Positions 40,991 through 51,094 are shown, counted from the first letter of the stretch. The stretch is 64,000 bases of DNA from Planctomycetota bacterium (GCA_012959525.1 DUDB01000046.1:33929-97928), one strand, 5' to 3'. The notes: generated by a model not told the origin, from the sequence alone. Program-made: numbers and translations.

Positions 40991-41761
40991 ATGGACGAAC
41001 ACCAGAGCGAGAGCGTGATTCCCGAGGAAGAGGACCTCTTGACCCACCTGGCAAGAGGGCTTGCCCACGAGATCAAGAACCCCCTGTCGACCATGGCCAT
41101 GAACCTCACCCTGCTTGAGGAGGACTGGTCCGGGGCGCGCGGTGAAGAACCGCCCACTCCCGACCCCCGCGAGCGTCGCAGCCTCAAGCGTCTGGCCACC
41201 CTGCAGCGCGAGGTCGTTCGCCTTGAGGGCATCCTGGACGACTTCCTGCGTTTTGCGCGCGGGGGCGAGATCAACCGGGCACCTGCCGACCTGCTGGCCC
41301 TCGTGCGAGAGGTGATCGAGTTTCAGGAGCCTGAGCACGAGGCCCACGACATCCGCGTTCACACCAACCTGCCAACTAATCTGCCACTGGCCATGCTCGA
41401 CGAAGGGGCCTTCCGTCAGGCGTTGATCAACCTGATGGTCAACGCGCGCCAGGCCATGCATGGAGGCGGCGAGTTGATCGTGGACATCGCGCGCCAGGGA
41501 CGCTGGGTGGATCTCTCACTCACCGACACCGGGGTGGGAATGGATGAAGATGAGCGCGCGCGCTGCTTCAGCCTGTACTGGTCGACCAAGCGCGGGGGTA
41601 CGGGGCTGGGCCTCGCCACGGTGCAGCGTATCGTGTCCGAGCACGAGGGCACCATCCAGCTCGTCTCGGAGAAGGGGCGCGGCACGCGTTTCACGATTCG
41701 CCTCCCCCTGCTCGTGGAGTTGACCCGCTCCGACGGGGGCTCTGGAGAGGCCCCGAAATAG
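40991..41761 (+). CDS. Sensor histidine kinase, NtrB-like
   Basis: A 256-residue kinase containing only the catalytic core. His26 lies in the H-box GLAHEIKNPLST. The ATP-binding domain has N-box FRQALINLMVNARQAM, G1 DTGVGMDEDE and G2 GGTGLGLATVQRIV. There is no membrane span or PAS domain, so it is cytoplasmic and probably senses through a partner. It is followed after 32 bp by an NtrC-family response regulator, its likely partner. ATG 40991. Confidence 0.9.
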   Translation: MDEHQSESVIPEEEDLLTHLARGLAHEIKNPLSTMAMNLTLLEEDWSGARGEEPPTPDPRERRSLKRLATLQREVVRLEGILDDFLRFARGGEINRAPADLLALVREVIEFQEPEHEAHDIRVHTNLPTNLPLAMLDEGAFRQALINLMVNARQAMHGGGELIVDIARQGRWVDLSLTDTGVGMDEDERARCFSLYWSTKRGGTGLGLATVQRIVSEHEGTIQLVSEKGRGTRFTIRLPLLVELTRSDGGSGEAPK

Positions 41762-41793
41762 AGCACACCCTTGCCCTAATCACACACGGACTC

Positions 41794-43176
41794 ATGACCG
41801 AAGAAGCCCCCATTCGCATCCTGATCGTCGACGACGATCAGGATCACGCCGAGACCCTTGCCGATGCCCTCCAGATGGGGGGGTACCGCTGCAAGGCCGT
41901 GCACTCCGGACAGGCGGGGATTGAAGCCCTGGCCAAGGAGCACTGGGACGTGGTGCTGACCGACCTCGTCATGGCCGACCGCTCCGGACTGGAGGTCTTG
42001 AAGGAGTCCCAGACTCTGGCGCCGGATGCGGCGGTGCTGATGCTGACCGGCCACGCCTCGTGGGAAACGGCCCGTGACGCCATGCAGCAGGGGGCAGAGA
42101 CCTATCTGGCCAAGCCGATCAACCTTGTGGAGCTGCGCACCATTCTCGAAAAAGTGATCGAGAAGATCCGCCTGCGCCGGGACAATCTGGAGCTTCAGCG
42201 TCGGAACATTGACCTGCAGCGCCAGATTGACAAGCGCTTTGGGTTCGAAGGGATCCTGGGCAACTCGGCGCCCATGCAGCGCGTCTTCGAGATTCTCGCC
42301 CAGGTCTCGCCTTCCAATGCGACCGTCCTGATCCTTGGTGAAAGTGGAACCGGCAAGGAGCTCGTCGCGCGTGCTGTGCACCAGAATTCTCCTCGTAGCA
42401 CCGGCAATTTTGTCGCCGTGAATTGCGCCGCCCTATCTGAGGGGCTGATCGAGTCCGAGCTGTTCGGCCACGTCAAAGGGGCCTTCACCGGTGCCATCGG
42501 CGAGAAGAAGGGGCAGGTAGCCCATGCCGATGGAGGAACGCTCTTTCTGGACGAGGTGGGCGACATGCCCTTGGCCACCCAGGCCAAGCTGCTGCGCGTG
42601 TTGGAAGAGCGCGAGGTGACCAAGGTCGGGGGGCACGATCCCGAGAAGGTGGACATCCGTCTCGTGGCTGCGACCAACAGGGACCTGCCGGCCATGGTTG
42701 AAGCGAGTGAATTTCGCCAGGATCTCCTGTTCCGCTTGCAGGTAGTGACCCTCGAGCTCCCGCCCTTGCGTGATCGACCGGGCGACCTGCCCCTGCTGCT
42801 TGATCACTTCGTCTCCGAGCTGTCGGAACAGCACGGTCGGACGATCACCGGCATGAGCCCGGAGGCGCGCGCGGTGTTGAGCCGCTACCCATGGCCGGGA
42901 AACGTACGTGAGCTGCGTAACGCCGTTGAGAACATGGTCTTGCTGTGTCGTGACGGTTCGATCGGCTTGGAGGATCTGCCCGTGGGCGTGCGCGGTGGGG
43001 ATGATCAGGCGTCCGGCGGAAGCGTGGTCTTGGCGGGGCGCTCCTTGCAGGAGGTCGAGAAGGAGCTGATCCGGGTCAACCTGGACCTGATGGACGGCAA
43101 CAGGGCCCAGGCGGCGGAGGTGCTTGGCATCGGTGAGCGCACCTTGTATCGCAAGCTCAAGGAGTACGGGCTCTAG
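41794..43176 (+). CDS. Sigma-54-dependent response regulator, NtrC family
   Basis: A 460-residue bacterial enhancer-binding protein. The receiver domain (1-125) has the acidic pocket VDDDQD and phospho-acceptor Asp57. The AAA+ domain has Walker A GESGTGKE (about 183-190) and GAFTGA at 229-234, the loop that contacts sigma-54. A Fis-type helix-turn-helix closes the chain (AAEVLGIGERTLYRKLKEYGL). It would activate sigma-54 promoters after phosphorylation by the upstream kinase. Target genes are not identifiable; no clear -24/-12 promoter was recognised in the window. Confidence 0.92.
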   Translation: MTEEAPIRILIVDDDQDHAETLADALQMGGYRCKAVHSGQAGIEALAKEHWDVVLTDLVMADRSGLEVLKESQTLAPDAAVLMLTGHASWETARDAMQQGAETYLAKPINLVELRTILEKVIEKIRLRRDNLELQRRNIDLQRQIDKRFGFEGILGNSAPMQRVFEILAQVSPSNATVLILGESGTGKELVARAVHQNSPRSTGNFVAVNCAALSEGLIESELFGHVKGAFTGAIGEKKGQVAHADGGTLFLDEVGDMPLATQAKLLRVLEEREVTKVGGHDPEKVDIRLVAATNRDLPAMVEASEFRQDLLFRLQVVTLELPPLRDRPGDLPLLLDHFVSELSEQHGRTITGMSPEARAVLSRYPWPGNVRELRNAVENMVLLCRDGSIGLEDLPVGVRGGDDQASGGSVVLAGRSLQEVEKELIRVNLDLMDGNRAQAAEVLGIGERTLYRKLKEYGL

Positions 43177-43401
43177 GGCTTCCGAAGCGCTGCCATTTGG
43201 GCAGGTTGGAAAGGGGGCGTCAGGCGGGGCTGCCAATTTGGCGCACCGACTCCCGGGTCCGTGGCTTGTAATGTTCTCTAAAGCGTGCATGGAAAACAAC
43301 TTACGTCAGTCCTGTACCCGTGGCACGGCGTTTGTTCTTAGGGGACCGTCTCCCTGGGACACCCCTGGGGCCCCCTGCATTCTGAAGACGAGGACATCCG
43401 C

Positions 43402-45312
43402 GTGAGCAAGAGCAAGATCATCGGCATCGACCTGGGCACCACCAACTCCGTCGTGGCGGTCATGGAGGGCGGCGAGCCCATCGTGATTACCAATCTCGAG
43501 GGAGCACGCACCACCCCTTCGGTGGTGGCCTTCACCGGCGACGGTGCGCGCCTCGTGGGAGCCCCCGCCAAGCGCCAGGCCGTCACCAACCCCACCAACA
43601 CCATCGCGTCCATCAAGCGTTTCATGGGTCGCCGCCACCACGAGGTGGACGACGAGGAGCGCATGGTGGCCTACGAGCTGACCGGTAGCCCTGATGATTT
43701 GGTCAAGGTGTCCATCAATGGCAAGGACTACTCCGCGCCCGAGATCAGCGCCATGGTTCTCACCAACCTCAAGGAGGCCGCGGAGGCCTACCTGGGCGAG
43801 AGCGTGGACCGCGCCGTGATCACGGTGCCCGCCTACTTCAACGACTCCCAGCGCCAGGCCACCAAGGACGCCGGCGCCATCGCGGGCCTGACCGTGGAGC
43901 GCATCATCAACGAGCCCACCGCGGCTACCTTGGCCTACGGACTGGATAAGGGCAAAGAAGGCCGCATCGCCGTCTATGACTTCGGTGGGGGCACCTTCGA
44001 CGTGTCCGTGTTGGAGATCGGTGATGGGGTCTTCGAAGTCCTCGCCACCAACGGCGACACGCACCTGGGCGGTGACGACCTGGACGAGGTCCTGATCCGC
44101 TACGTGGCCGACACTTTCAAGAGCGAGAGTGGCATCGACGTGCGCGAGGATCCCATGGCCCTGCAGCGCCTGAAAGAGGCCTGCGAGAAGGCCAAGATCG
44201 AGCTCAGTAGCGGCACGACCACTGACGTCAACCTGCCCTTCATCACCGCCGACGCCTCGGGTCCCAAGCACCTGCAGGTGGCCGTCAGCCGTCAGAAATT
44301 CGAGTCCCTGATCGAGCCCCTGGTGGAGCGTAGCATCGAGCCCTGCCGCAAGGCCCTGGCCGACGCCGGCATCGATCCCAAGGAGATCGACGAGGTGCTG
44401 CTGGTGGGCGGTTCCACGCGCGTGCCCCTGGTGCAGGAGAAGGTCAAGGCCTTCTTCGGCGCCGAGCCCAACAAGGGCGTCAACCCCGACGAGGTGGTGG
44501 GCCTGGGTGCCGCCATCCAGGGCGGGATCCTGGCCGGCGACGTGGACGACGTGGTCCTGCTGGACGTCACGCCCCTCTCCCTGGGCATCGAGACCCTGGG
44601 CGGTGTGATGACCAAGCTCGTGGAGCGCAACACAACGGTGCCCACCTCCAAGAGCCAGGTCTTCTCCACGGCCGCCGACAGCCAGCCCTCCGTGGACATC
44701 AAGGTCTTCCAGGGCGAGCGCGAGTTCGCCAAGGACAACCGTCTGCTCGACAACTTCCAGTTGAGCGACATTCCCCCCGCCCCGCGCGGCACGCCCCAGA
44801 TCGAGGTCTCCTTCGACATCGACTCCAACGGCATCCTGCAAGTGAAGGCGGTGGACAAAGGGACGGGCAAGGAGCACTCGGTGCGCATCGACGGCTCTTC
44901 GGGCCTGTCCGAGGACGAGGTCGAGCGCATGCGCAAGGAAGCCGACGCCCACGCCGAAGAGGACAAGAAGCGCCGCGCCCTGGTGGACCTGAAGAACCAG
45001 ACGGAGCACATGATCCACGAGACGGAGAAGCAACTCGAAGAGCACAAGGACAAGCTCTCCGAGGAGGACGTCGCCGCGATCACCAGCGCCAAGGACGAGC
45101 TGGCCGAGGCCGCCAAGGGTGACGACAGCGAGAAGATCGAGGCCGCCCTCAAGACCTTCCAGGAGAAAGCCCAGAAGTTGGGTGAGGTGATCTACGCCGA
45201 AGCTCAGAAGGAGCAGGAAGCCGCCGCCGGCCCCGAGGCCGGCCCCGCTGAGCCGGGCGATGGTTCCTCCGACGACGAGCCCATCGACGCGGACTTCGAA
45301 GTCAAGAACTGA
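43402..45312 (+). CDS. dnaK: Chaperone protein DnaK (Hsp70)
   Basis: ATP-dependent folding chaperone, 636 residues. It opens with [15 protein letters not shown] and has the nucleotide-binding signatures [11 protein letters not shown] and [14 protein letters not shown]. The linker [17 protein letters not shown] and substrate-binding domain follow, with a Gly/Ala/Pro-rich acidic tail ending in DADFEVKN. No dnaJ or grpE is adjacent. The start is GTG at 43402. No CIRCE-like inverted repeat is visible in the 225-bp upstream gap, so HrcA control is not supported here. Confidence 0.96.
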   Translation: MSKSKIIGIDLGTTNSVVAVMEGGEPIVITNLEGARTTPSVVAFTGDGARLVGAPAKRQAVTNPTNTIASIKRFMGRRHHEVDDEERMVAYELTGSPDDLVKVSINGKDYSAPEISAMVLTNLKEAAEAYLGESVDRAVITVPAYFNDSQRQATKDAGAIAGLTVERIINEPTAATLAYGLDKGKEGRIAVYDFGGGTFDVSVLEIGDGVFEVLATNGDTHLGGDDLDEVLIRYVADTFKSESGIDVREDPMALQRLKEACEKAKIELSSGTTTDVNLPFITADASGPKHLQVAVSRQKFESLIEPLVERSIEPCRKALADAGIDPKEIDEVLLVGGSTRVPLVQEKVKAFFGAEPNKGVNPDEVVGLGAAIQGGILAGDVDDVVLLDVTPLSLGIETLGGVMTKLVERNTTVPTSKSQVFSTAADSQPSVDIKVFQGEREFAKDNRLLDNFQLSDIPPAPRGTPQIEVSFDIDSNGILQVKAVDKGTGKEHSVRIDGSSGLSEDEVERMRKEADAHAEEDKKRRALVDLKNQTEHMIHETEKQLEEHKDKLSEEDVAAITSAKDELAEAAKGDDSEKIEAALKTFQEKAQKLGEVIYAEAQKEQEAAAGPEAGPAEPGDGSSDDEPIDADFEVKN

Positions 45313-45354
45313 GCGGATCTGGCGTGGCCCGAGGGTCACGAGGTCATTCACGCG

Positions 45355-45385
45355 AGCCCGACGTGCCCATGCGGCAGGTCGGGCT
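45355..45385. terminator. Hairpin after dnaK
   Basis: AGCCCGAC (45355-45362) pairs with GTCGGGCT (45378-45385), with an inner TGCC/GGCA stem of four pairs, giving a long stable hairpin 42 bp after dnaK and 22 bp before the convergent MFS stop. No T-tract is adjacent, so a bidirectional or Rho-assisted terminator is a fair guess. Confidence 0.5.
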
Positions 45386-45406
45386 TGCTGCATTCGGTGC
45401 CGACGA

Positions 45407-46699
45407 CTACTCCGTGGGCTGCGGCAACCGACGGGCAATCAGAAGCGGAACCACGATGACGGCCGCCGCCAGGGGGTAGGGCACCTGATTGCCGAGTTTC
45501 CAATACACCAGGCCCCCCAGGATGGGGCCCAGGGCCCGTGCCAGGGAGCCCATGGAGCGGAAGATGCCCATGGCCATTCCCTGGCGCTCGGCAGGGCAGT
45601 AGCGCGAGACCAAAGCCGAGAGGCTGGGCATGACCGCCGCGCTGCCCGCCGCAAGAAGGCCCAGCCCCACGTACAGAAGTAGCACCGATTGGGCCAGGCC
45701 CACGATGACAAGGGCGGGGATGGTCAGAGCCATGCCCAGGGTGTTGAGGCGCACTTCGCCCAGGCGCGGTACCAGACGGCGCACCAATCCGCCTTGGACC
45801 AGGGCCATGGTGAGGCCGATGAATACGAACATCTTGGCGATGTCCATGGGCCCGAATCTGAAGCGCTCGGCTACCAGGAAGGGCAGGGTGAACTCCATGG
45901 CGGCGAAGGCCACCGAGTAGAGGAAGTAGGAACGGTTGGCCCCGCGCACACCGGGCAGGTCCAGTTGTTTCAGGGCGGCGAAGGGCCGCAGGGTGCGTTC
46001 GCCCGCCTCTTTCCCACGCTTCTCAACGGGATGGGTCTCGGGGAACAGGCGTGCGGCCAGACCGAGGTTGATCAGGGACAGCACGAGGGCCACGGCGGCG
46101 CAGCCGCTGAAGGGATTGAGTCCCCATGCGCCACCCCCGTAGCGAAACCACAGCTCGGACCATTCCGCTAAGAGCCCCCCGATGGCGGGTCCGACCACAA
46201 AGCCCAGACCGATGCCCGCGCCCAACATGCCCATTCCCTTGGCCCGGTCGGGCCCCGTGTGGGTGTCGGCAATGGCGGCGGACACCGTGCTGATGTTGCC
46301 CGCCATGATGCCGCCTACCGCCCGCGCCAGGACCAGCAGGGCGAAGGAACCCGCGAAGATCCAGCCCACATAGGAGAGGGCCGTGCCCGCCAAGGTCCAG
46401 AGCAGAATCGTGCGCCGCCCGCGGCGATCCGAGGCGGCGCCCCACAGGGGCGCCGACACAAACTGCAGCACCGAGTAGAGCGAGCCCAGCAACCCCCCGA
46501 AGAGAGTCGTCACGGCCCAGTCGCTCTCCGCCAGGACCAGCAGGGCTGCCCGCACACGGCCAACACTGCCATCGGGCCCCTCCAACTCTAGGTAGTACTC
46601 GAGCAGGCCGGGGAAGAGGGGGAAGATGATCGAGAACCCGACCATGTCCAGGAACACGGTCAGGAAGGCGACGAGCAGGATCGATTTGCGCTGGGTCAT
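45407..46699 (-). CDS. MFS transporter, DHA1-type drug/proton antiporter
   Basis: Inner-membrane major facilitator of 430 residues with about twelve predicted transmembrane segments. The A-motif GAASDRRGRR between TM2 and TM3 and the C-motif-like GAGIGLGFVVGPAIGG in TM5 (typical of drug antiporters) are visible. The substrate is not inferable. ATG 46699 gives the conserved short N-terminus MTQRKSILLVAF. It is divergent from pabB, with a shared promoter region. Confidence 0.82.
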   Translation of the reverse strand: MTQRKSILLVAFLTVFLDMVGFSIIFPLFPGLLEYYLELEGPDGSVGRVRAALLVLAESDWAVTTLFGGLLGSLYSVLQFVSAPLWGAASDRRGRRTILLWTLAGTALSYVGWIFAGSFALLVLARAVGGIMAGNISTVSAAIADTHTGPDRAKGMGMLGAGIGLGFVVGPAIGGLLAEWSELWFRYGGGAWGLNPFSGCAAVALVLSLINLGLAARLFPETHPVEKRGKEAGERTLRPFAALKQLDLPGVRGANRSYFLYSVAFAAMEFTLPFLVAERFRFGPMDIAKMFVFIGLTMALVQGGLVRRLVPRLGEVRLNTLGMALTIPALVIVGLAQSVLLLYVGLGLLAAGSAAVMPSLSALVSRYCPAERQGMAMGIFRSMGSLARALGPILGGLVYWKLGNQVPYPLAAAVIVVPLLIARRLPQPTE

Positions 46700-46776
46700 G
46701 GGAGGCAGGTTGTACGCTTCCGATCGGGCGGGGAACAGGATCCGGGCCGAGAGGCCCACCTTTGCCCCGCACTCAC

Positions 46777-46782
46777 TAGCCT
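46777..46782 (+). promoter_or_regulatory. Candidate -10 box of pabB
   Basis: TAGCCT ends 6 bases before the GTG at 46789 and directly abuts the GTG at 46783. The leaderless-type spacing favours 46789 as the start. Confidence 0.35.
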
Positions 46783-46788
46783 GTGGGT

Positions 46789-48195
46789 GTGGAACCGCGC
46801 AGCGTCCAAGTTCTGGTGACCCCCCTGTCCGGGGAACTCAGCGTGCCCGATTGGCTGCGCGTCCTGGACGGGCGGCCCGGGCTGGTGGCGCTGGATAGTG
46901 CCGCGGGCAGCCCTCGGGGCTTCTCCCTGGTGGCCTTCGATCCCCTGTCGACTGCACCGCCGCAGGACCTCGATGACCTGAAGACGCAGGTCCACTCGCT
47001 GCTGCCCATGGACGGCGTCCCCGGTCCATTCCAGGGTGGGTTCATCGGCGCGCTTACCTATGACCTGGGCGTGTTCGGGGATCCACTTGAGCTACCGAGG
47101 GATCCCTGGGGGACCGCGCCCATCGTGGGCGGCCTGTACACGGACTTCATCGTGTTCGATCACGTGCAAGAGCAGAGCTGGCTCGTGCTCGGAGACGTTG
47201 AAGGGGGGGAGCGTCCCGAGCGTTCGCAGCGGCTCTCCGATGTCAAGGCGTCGATGGCCTCGGTGCCTGGCGTCGGGCCGGCCTGCGGGGTGGGGGAGCT
47301 CGTCCGTCACTGCCCGCCCAAGGAGCACAGACGACGGATCGAAGCCGCGCGCTCCCTGATTGCCGAGGGGGAGTTCTACCAGGCCAACCTCGCTCACCGC
47401 TTCACGCGGCGGACGCGGGGGAAGCCCGTCGACCTGTACCTTGCTCTGCGCGCGGTGAACCCTGCGCCCTACATGGGCTACCTCGCTTGGGATGGACGGG
47501 ATGGGTCGCGGCAGGCGGTCCTCTCAGCTTCCCCCGAACTCCTGCTGGAGTGCAGCGGCCAAGAAGTTCGCACGCGGCCCATCAAGGGCACTGTCGGGCG
47601 GGGGTCCGATGACGAGCTGGACAAGGAGCTGGCGCAGTCTCTGCTGGCGAGCGCCAAGGATCGTGCGGAGTTGGCCATGATCGTCGACCTGGAGCGCAAC
47701 GACCTCTCTCGGGTGTGTGTGCCGGGAAGCGTGCGCGTACCGGAGTTCCCGATCCTGGAGAGCTATCCGGCCGTGCATCACCTGGTGGCCGACGTGTGCG
47801 GGACGCTGCGTCCCGGACTGGATGGGCTCGACGCGCTGGCCGCACTATTTCCGGGGGGCTCGATCACGGGCGCTCCCAAGCTGCGCAGCATGGAAGCCAT
47901 CGCGGAACTGGAGGGTGAGGGCCGGGGCGTATTCTGTGGTTCCATGGGGTTCCTTGATGCACGCGGCCACGCGCGCTTCAACATCCTCATCCGCACCCTG
48001 CGCTGGCGCGCCGGAGAAGCTTCGGATTCAGATGGCGAGGTGTCTTTCCACGTGGGCGGTGGGATCACCTGGTCCTCAGAGGCCGAGCGCGAGGAGCAGG
48101 AGACCCTTGAGAAGGGGGCCGCCCTGGTGGCCGCCCTGGGGCAGACCGATGCGACTTTCGGGCACCTGCGCCCCGCTGGGGCCCCCACGCGGTAA
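46789..48195 (+). CDS. pabB: Aminodeoxychorismate synthase component I
   Basis: Chorismate-utilising enzyme making 4-amino-4-deoxychorismate for folate. The 468-residue chain has the MST-family motifs GEFYQANLAHRF, the catalytic region RPIKGTVGRGSDDE (PIKGT is the PabB form), ERNDLSRVC and FPGGSITGAPKLRSMEAI. Anthranilate synthase component I is the alternative; the PIKGT segment and the absence of other trp genes favour PabB. No glutaminase subunit (PabA) is adjacent, so it must use one encoded elsewhere. A GTG at 46783 is the other possible start. Confidence 0.85.
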   Translation: MEPRSVQVLVTPLSGELSVPDWLRVLDGRPGLVALDSAAGSPRGFSLVAFDPLSTAPPQDLDDLKTQVHSLLPMDGVPGPFQGGFIGALTYDLGVFGDPLELPRDPWGTAPIVGGLYTDFIVFDHVQEQSWLVLGDVEGGERPERSQRLSDVKASMASVPGVGPACGVGELVRHCPPKEHRRRIEAARSLIAEGEFYQANLAHRFTRRTRGKPVDLYLALRAVNPAPYMGYLAWDGRDGSRQAVLSASPELLLECSGQEVRTRPIKGTVGRGSDDELDKELAQSLLASAKDRAELAMIVDLERNDLSRVCVPGSVRVPEFPILESYPAVHHLVADVCGTLRPGLDGLDALAALFPGGSITGAPKLRSMEAIAELEGEGRGVFCGSMGFLDARGHARFNILIRTLRWRAGEASDSDGEVSFHVGGGITWSSEAEREEQETLEKGAALVAALGQTDATFGHLRPAGAPTR

Positions 48196-48349
48196 GCCCT
48201 CTGTAGATGGAGTGCTGTACCCGTGAAACCCGCCCGCTGCGGCCCACTTGAATAGGGGCTGTTGCCTCCATCGGCTCGCACCTAAGGTAGCCGGGGCCGG
48301 AGGTGCTAGGCTGCTTCCGGAAACCACTCTTCTCACGACCACTCTATCC

Positions 48350-49156
48350 ATGATCTGCACCCTGTTGCTCTGCTTCGCAAGCCAGCCCTTGGCCAGCATT
48401 TCCACCCCGATATCTGCTCCCGGCTTCCTGGGGCGTCTCGTCCAGGACGATGAAGACGAGAAGCCCGACAAGCGCCCTGAGGTGAAGGAGATCCTTGGGC
48501 GCCTCAAGGACCACGCCACCGCGCGTCTAGGCAAGGAAGACACCGAGGCCGTGGCTGTGGTGGACGAGCTGTTGGCGGAGTTCCCCAAGAGCGGGCTGAA
48601 GGACCGGGCCTCCATCGCCAAGGGCCTCTCCGATTGCTTTAAGCAGAAACGACCTGAGAAGGACGGCGTGTTCCCGAACAAGCTCTTCATCGCCTCCGCC
48701 GTCGCCATGGGGCACATGGGTCCGGAGAGCGCCAAGCTGCTTCAGGGTTGGATCGGGCACAAGACCCATCGCAAGGACCTGACCCTCCAGCGGCAGCTAA
48801 TCCTGGCCCTGGGAAAGACCAAGGACGTCAAGTCCGTCAAGACCCTGACGGACCTGATCACGGACAAGGACCCCCCGATCCAAGGCGCCGCGGCTGAAGC
48901 TCTGGGCAACTTCGTGCACCTCAAGTCCAAGGAGCGCAAGAAGATCTTCGAGGAGATCCTGAAGACCCTCACCTCCGCGCGGAACAGTGTGGACTCTGAC
49001 CCTCTCGACACGATCGCGCGGCAGGCTTACGACGCAATCGCCGCACCCATGATCACGACCTTGCAGGACCTGTCGGGCCACGACGAGCGCAAGCCGAGCG
49101 AGTGGCGCCGCTGGTGGAACAAGAACAAAAAGAAAGATTGGGACAAGGAAGACTAG
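48350..49156 (+). CDS. Secreted HEAT-repeat protein
   Basis: A 268-residue exported protein with a signal-like N-terminus (ICTLLLCFASQPLAS). HEAT-type helical repeats follow (for example LTLQRQLILALGKTKDVKSVKTLTDLITDKDPPIQGAAAEALGNF, given as a helical pair). The tail is LQDLSGHDERKPSEWRRWWNKNK, matching the Trp-rich ending seen in the other HEAT proteins. ATG at 48350 gives a plausible signal peptide. A -10-like TAGGCT lies at 48307-48312. Function unknown. Confidence 0.6.
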   Translation: MICTLLLCFASQPLASISTPISAPGFLGRLVQDDEDEKPDKRPEVKEILGRLKDHATARLGKEDTEAVAVVDELLAEFPKSGLKDRASIAKGLSDCFKQKRPEKDGVFPNKLFIASAVAMGHMGPESAKLLQGWIGHKTHRKDLTLQRQLILALGKTKDVKSVKTLTDLITDKDPPIQGAAAEALGNFVHLKSKERKKIFEEILKTLTSARNSVDSDPLDTIARQAYDAIAAPMITTLQDLSGHDERKPSEWRRWWNKNKKKDWDKED

Positions 49157-49204
49157 GAGTCGGTCGTCTGCGACAGGCGGGGGCCTAGTCCCTGCTCGCA
49201 TCCC

Positions 49205-49846
49205 ATGCACTCCCTTCCGACCCAAGACCCGTCAGGCGTGGGCCCATCTGTCCTGCTGATTCCAGTCCTGGTAGGGATGCTGGGAATCTTCTGGGCCCGG
49301 AGCCGCAATGAAGGCCCCTTCGGGGAGCGCCCCGTAGCGCCGCAGGAGGGCACCGTTGAGCTGGTAAACCTCTGGACGGGCGGGCTCGAATTTCCCGGTG
49401 GCCGGCTCGTCGCCGAGTTGGGTGCCCTGCACCTGGATCCCGCTCGGCAGGAACAGGATGCACGGATCCTGGAGAGCCTCTTTGACCTGCCTGAAGGCCA
49501 GCCCTGGCGCCTGCGCGTCCGGCTGGAGGCGGAAGATCAGGCCGTTCTCGATCCTGCAGAGCTCCAGGTGGTCAGCGATGGCTCCGCGTGCTTGGCACCC
49601 TTGAGGCCCATCCCGAGCTCAGCCGGTCACCCGCTGCTACCGCTGCTGGCGGCCTCGCCCCGCTCACTGGGAGGCCCCTCGCCCACGGACGTCATTCTAT
49701 GGGGCCAGGAGCCCGGGGCGACGGCGTTGTTGGAGGGCCTGCGCGGCTTTGGAGGCGGGGGCTCGATCGAGCTGGCCCGGGCCCCGGGTACACCCTGGAA
49801 CCGTTACGGGGAGCTGGCCTCGCGCGGCGGGGAGAGTGCCCGGTGA
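49205..49846 (+). CDS. Membrane-anchored protein of unknown function
   Basis: A 213-residue protein with one N-terminal membrane segment (about 16-30, VLLIPVLVGMLGIFW) and an otherwise extracytoplasmic, Pro/Gly/Leu-rich body. I do not recognise a family. Its stop overlaps the start of the next unknown gene as GTGA, so the two are translated together and probably act together. Confidence 0.5.
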   Translation: MHSLPTQDPSGVGPSVLLIPVLVGMLGIFWARSRNEGPFGERPVAPQEGTVELVNLWTGGLEFPGGRLVAELGALHLDPARQEQDARILESLFDLPEGQPWRLRVRLEAEDQAVLDPAELQVVSDGSACLAPLRPIPSSAGHPLLPLLAASPRSLGGPSPTDVILWGQEPGATALLEGLRGFGGGGSIELARAPGTPWNRYGELASRGGESAR

Positions 49847-51063
49847 TCCTGCGTGTCGCTTGTTTCGTGGCGCTCTTCAGCGGTGCGCTGATGTTGCTCT
49901 TCTTCGATGGCTCGCAAGGCCAAGCGCCCACCGCCGAGCTCGTGCAGGCCGCAGCACCCGATCCCCCAGCGACCGATCTCGCAGTGAGCGTCGCGGCTCC
50001 CGACCCCACTCCCGTTCTCGAGCCCGATGAGCTGCGAGCCCTGCGTGCGCGCATTACCGAGCTTGAGCTGTTGCTGGCCAAAGAACGCCAACGGTCCATT
50101 GATCGCGAGCAGGAGTGGGTGGGTTTCCTGCGCGCCATATCGCAGCTACCCCTTGAGCAGGTGCCCGAACGCCCGGGTTTTCTTGCGGACGCCGTTATCG
50201 AGCGCATTCCCTTGGAGGGAGACGACGGCAAACCTGTCGTTCCTCCCGCCGGGGACTCCCAGACCCAGCGGCGGCGTCAGCTCATGCTCGAATTGAATGC
50301 CCTGCTAGTCTCCGAGCAGGTGCTCAGCATGGACGTGCTGGAGGTGGGTCGCATTCATGAAGGCTGGTGTGGGCCCGTGGTGGTGCGCCTCCTCGATGAG
50401 CGCGGCCGACCCGTGGGACTGTTGGCCGCCGAGCGCCTGCGCTTGGAAGTGAGCCGCGCGGGATTCGGGGTGACCTTGGTCTTCGAGGAGGGTTACGAAC
50501 GCCACGCCGGGGTCAAGATTCCCTTCGGTCCGGTGGATGCGGGTGGTGGTGAACGCACGGGCCTGCGCCGGATTCACCTGCCCGACCTCAACCCGGAACC
50601 CTGGGTTGAAGCCGTGCCGGAGTTGGTCAGCGCCCAGGACCTCCTCGGCAACCAGGACGATGGCATGTGGGATCTGCGTTCCCTGCGTCAGCGCCTCGAT
50701 GGCCTCCTGCGCGCGGCGGGATCCGTGCTCGGGGGCTGGCGCCTGGTGGACCTGGGGGGCGTCGTCGGCGAAGAGTTGCGAGACGTGCAGCTGCTCGAGC
50801 GCGATGGAGAGGGGCGCGAGGTGCGTCGGATCTTCGCGGACCGCCTGGTGATCGAGAGTGAGCCGGGTGGGGGCATGAGCTTGGAGCTGGAAGGGGGCAT
50901 TCAGCTCCGTCACGGCCGTCGGGCGCCCTTCCTTGGGGGCCACTACCGGATCTTCTTGCCCGAAGCCCAGGTCGGGGTCTGGCGCGCGGAGAAACTGCCC
51001 GGCCTGTCGGCGGACACGCCAAAAGGGGAGCCGCGTTCGGCAGCCGATTCAGGCGAGGGTTGA
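49843..51063 (+). CDS. Exported protein of unknown function with a coiled coil
   Basis: A 406-residue protein with a hydrophobic N-terminus (about 1-22, ILRVACFVALFSGALMLLFF). A Pro/Ala linker and a coiled-coil segment follow (about 62-95, ELRALRARITELELLLAKERQRSIDREQE), then a 290-residue body rich in beta-strand patterns. The GTG start at 49843 overlaps the preceding gene's stop. The longer upstream reading overlaps that gene and is not accepted. I see no motif that names it. xseA follows after 31 bp. Confidence 0.5.
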   Translation: MILRVACFVALFSGALMLLFFDGSQGQAPTAELVQAAAPDPPATDLAVSVAAPDPTPVLEPDELRALRARITELELLLAKERQRSIDREQEWVGFLRAISQLPLEQVPERPGFLADAVIERIPLEGDDGKPVVPPAGDSQTQRRRQLMLELNALLVSEQVLSMDVLEVGRIHEGWCGPVVVRLLDERGRPVGLLAAERLRLEVSRAGFGVTLVFEEGYERHAGVKIPFGPVDAGGGERTGLRRIHLPDLNPEPWVEAVPELVSAQDLLGNQDDGMWDLRSLRQRLDGLLRAAGSVLGGWRLVDLGGVVGEELRDVQLLERDGEGREVRRIFADRLVIESEPGGGMSLELEGGIQLRHGRRAPFLGGHYRIFLPEAQVGVWRAEKLPGLSADTPKGEPRSAADSGEG

Positions 51064-51094
51064 CCCCGGACCGTCCCTCGGCGAAGAATTGGGT

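Noticed and set aside
43177..43401. Heat-shock control site before dnaK (CIRCE)
   Set aside because: No TTAGCACTC-N9-GAGTGCTAA-like inverted repeat could be found in the spacer.
43306..45438. A 710-codon open frame on the minus strand opposite dnaK
   Set aside because: It is antisense to a clearly conserved gene and reads as a Leu/Val/Gly/His-rich shadow, an effect of codon bias in GC-rich DNA.
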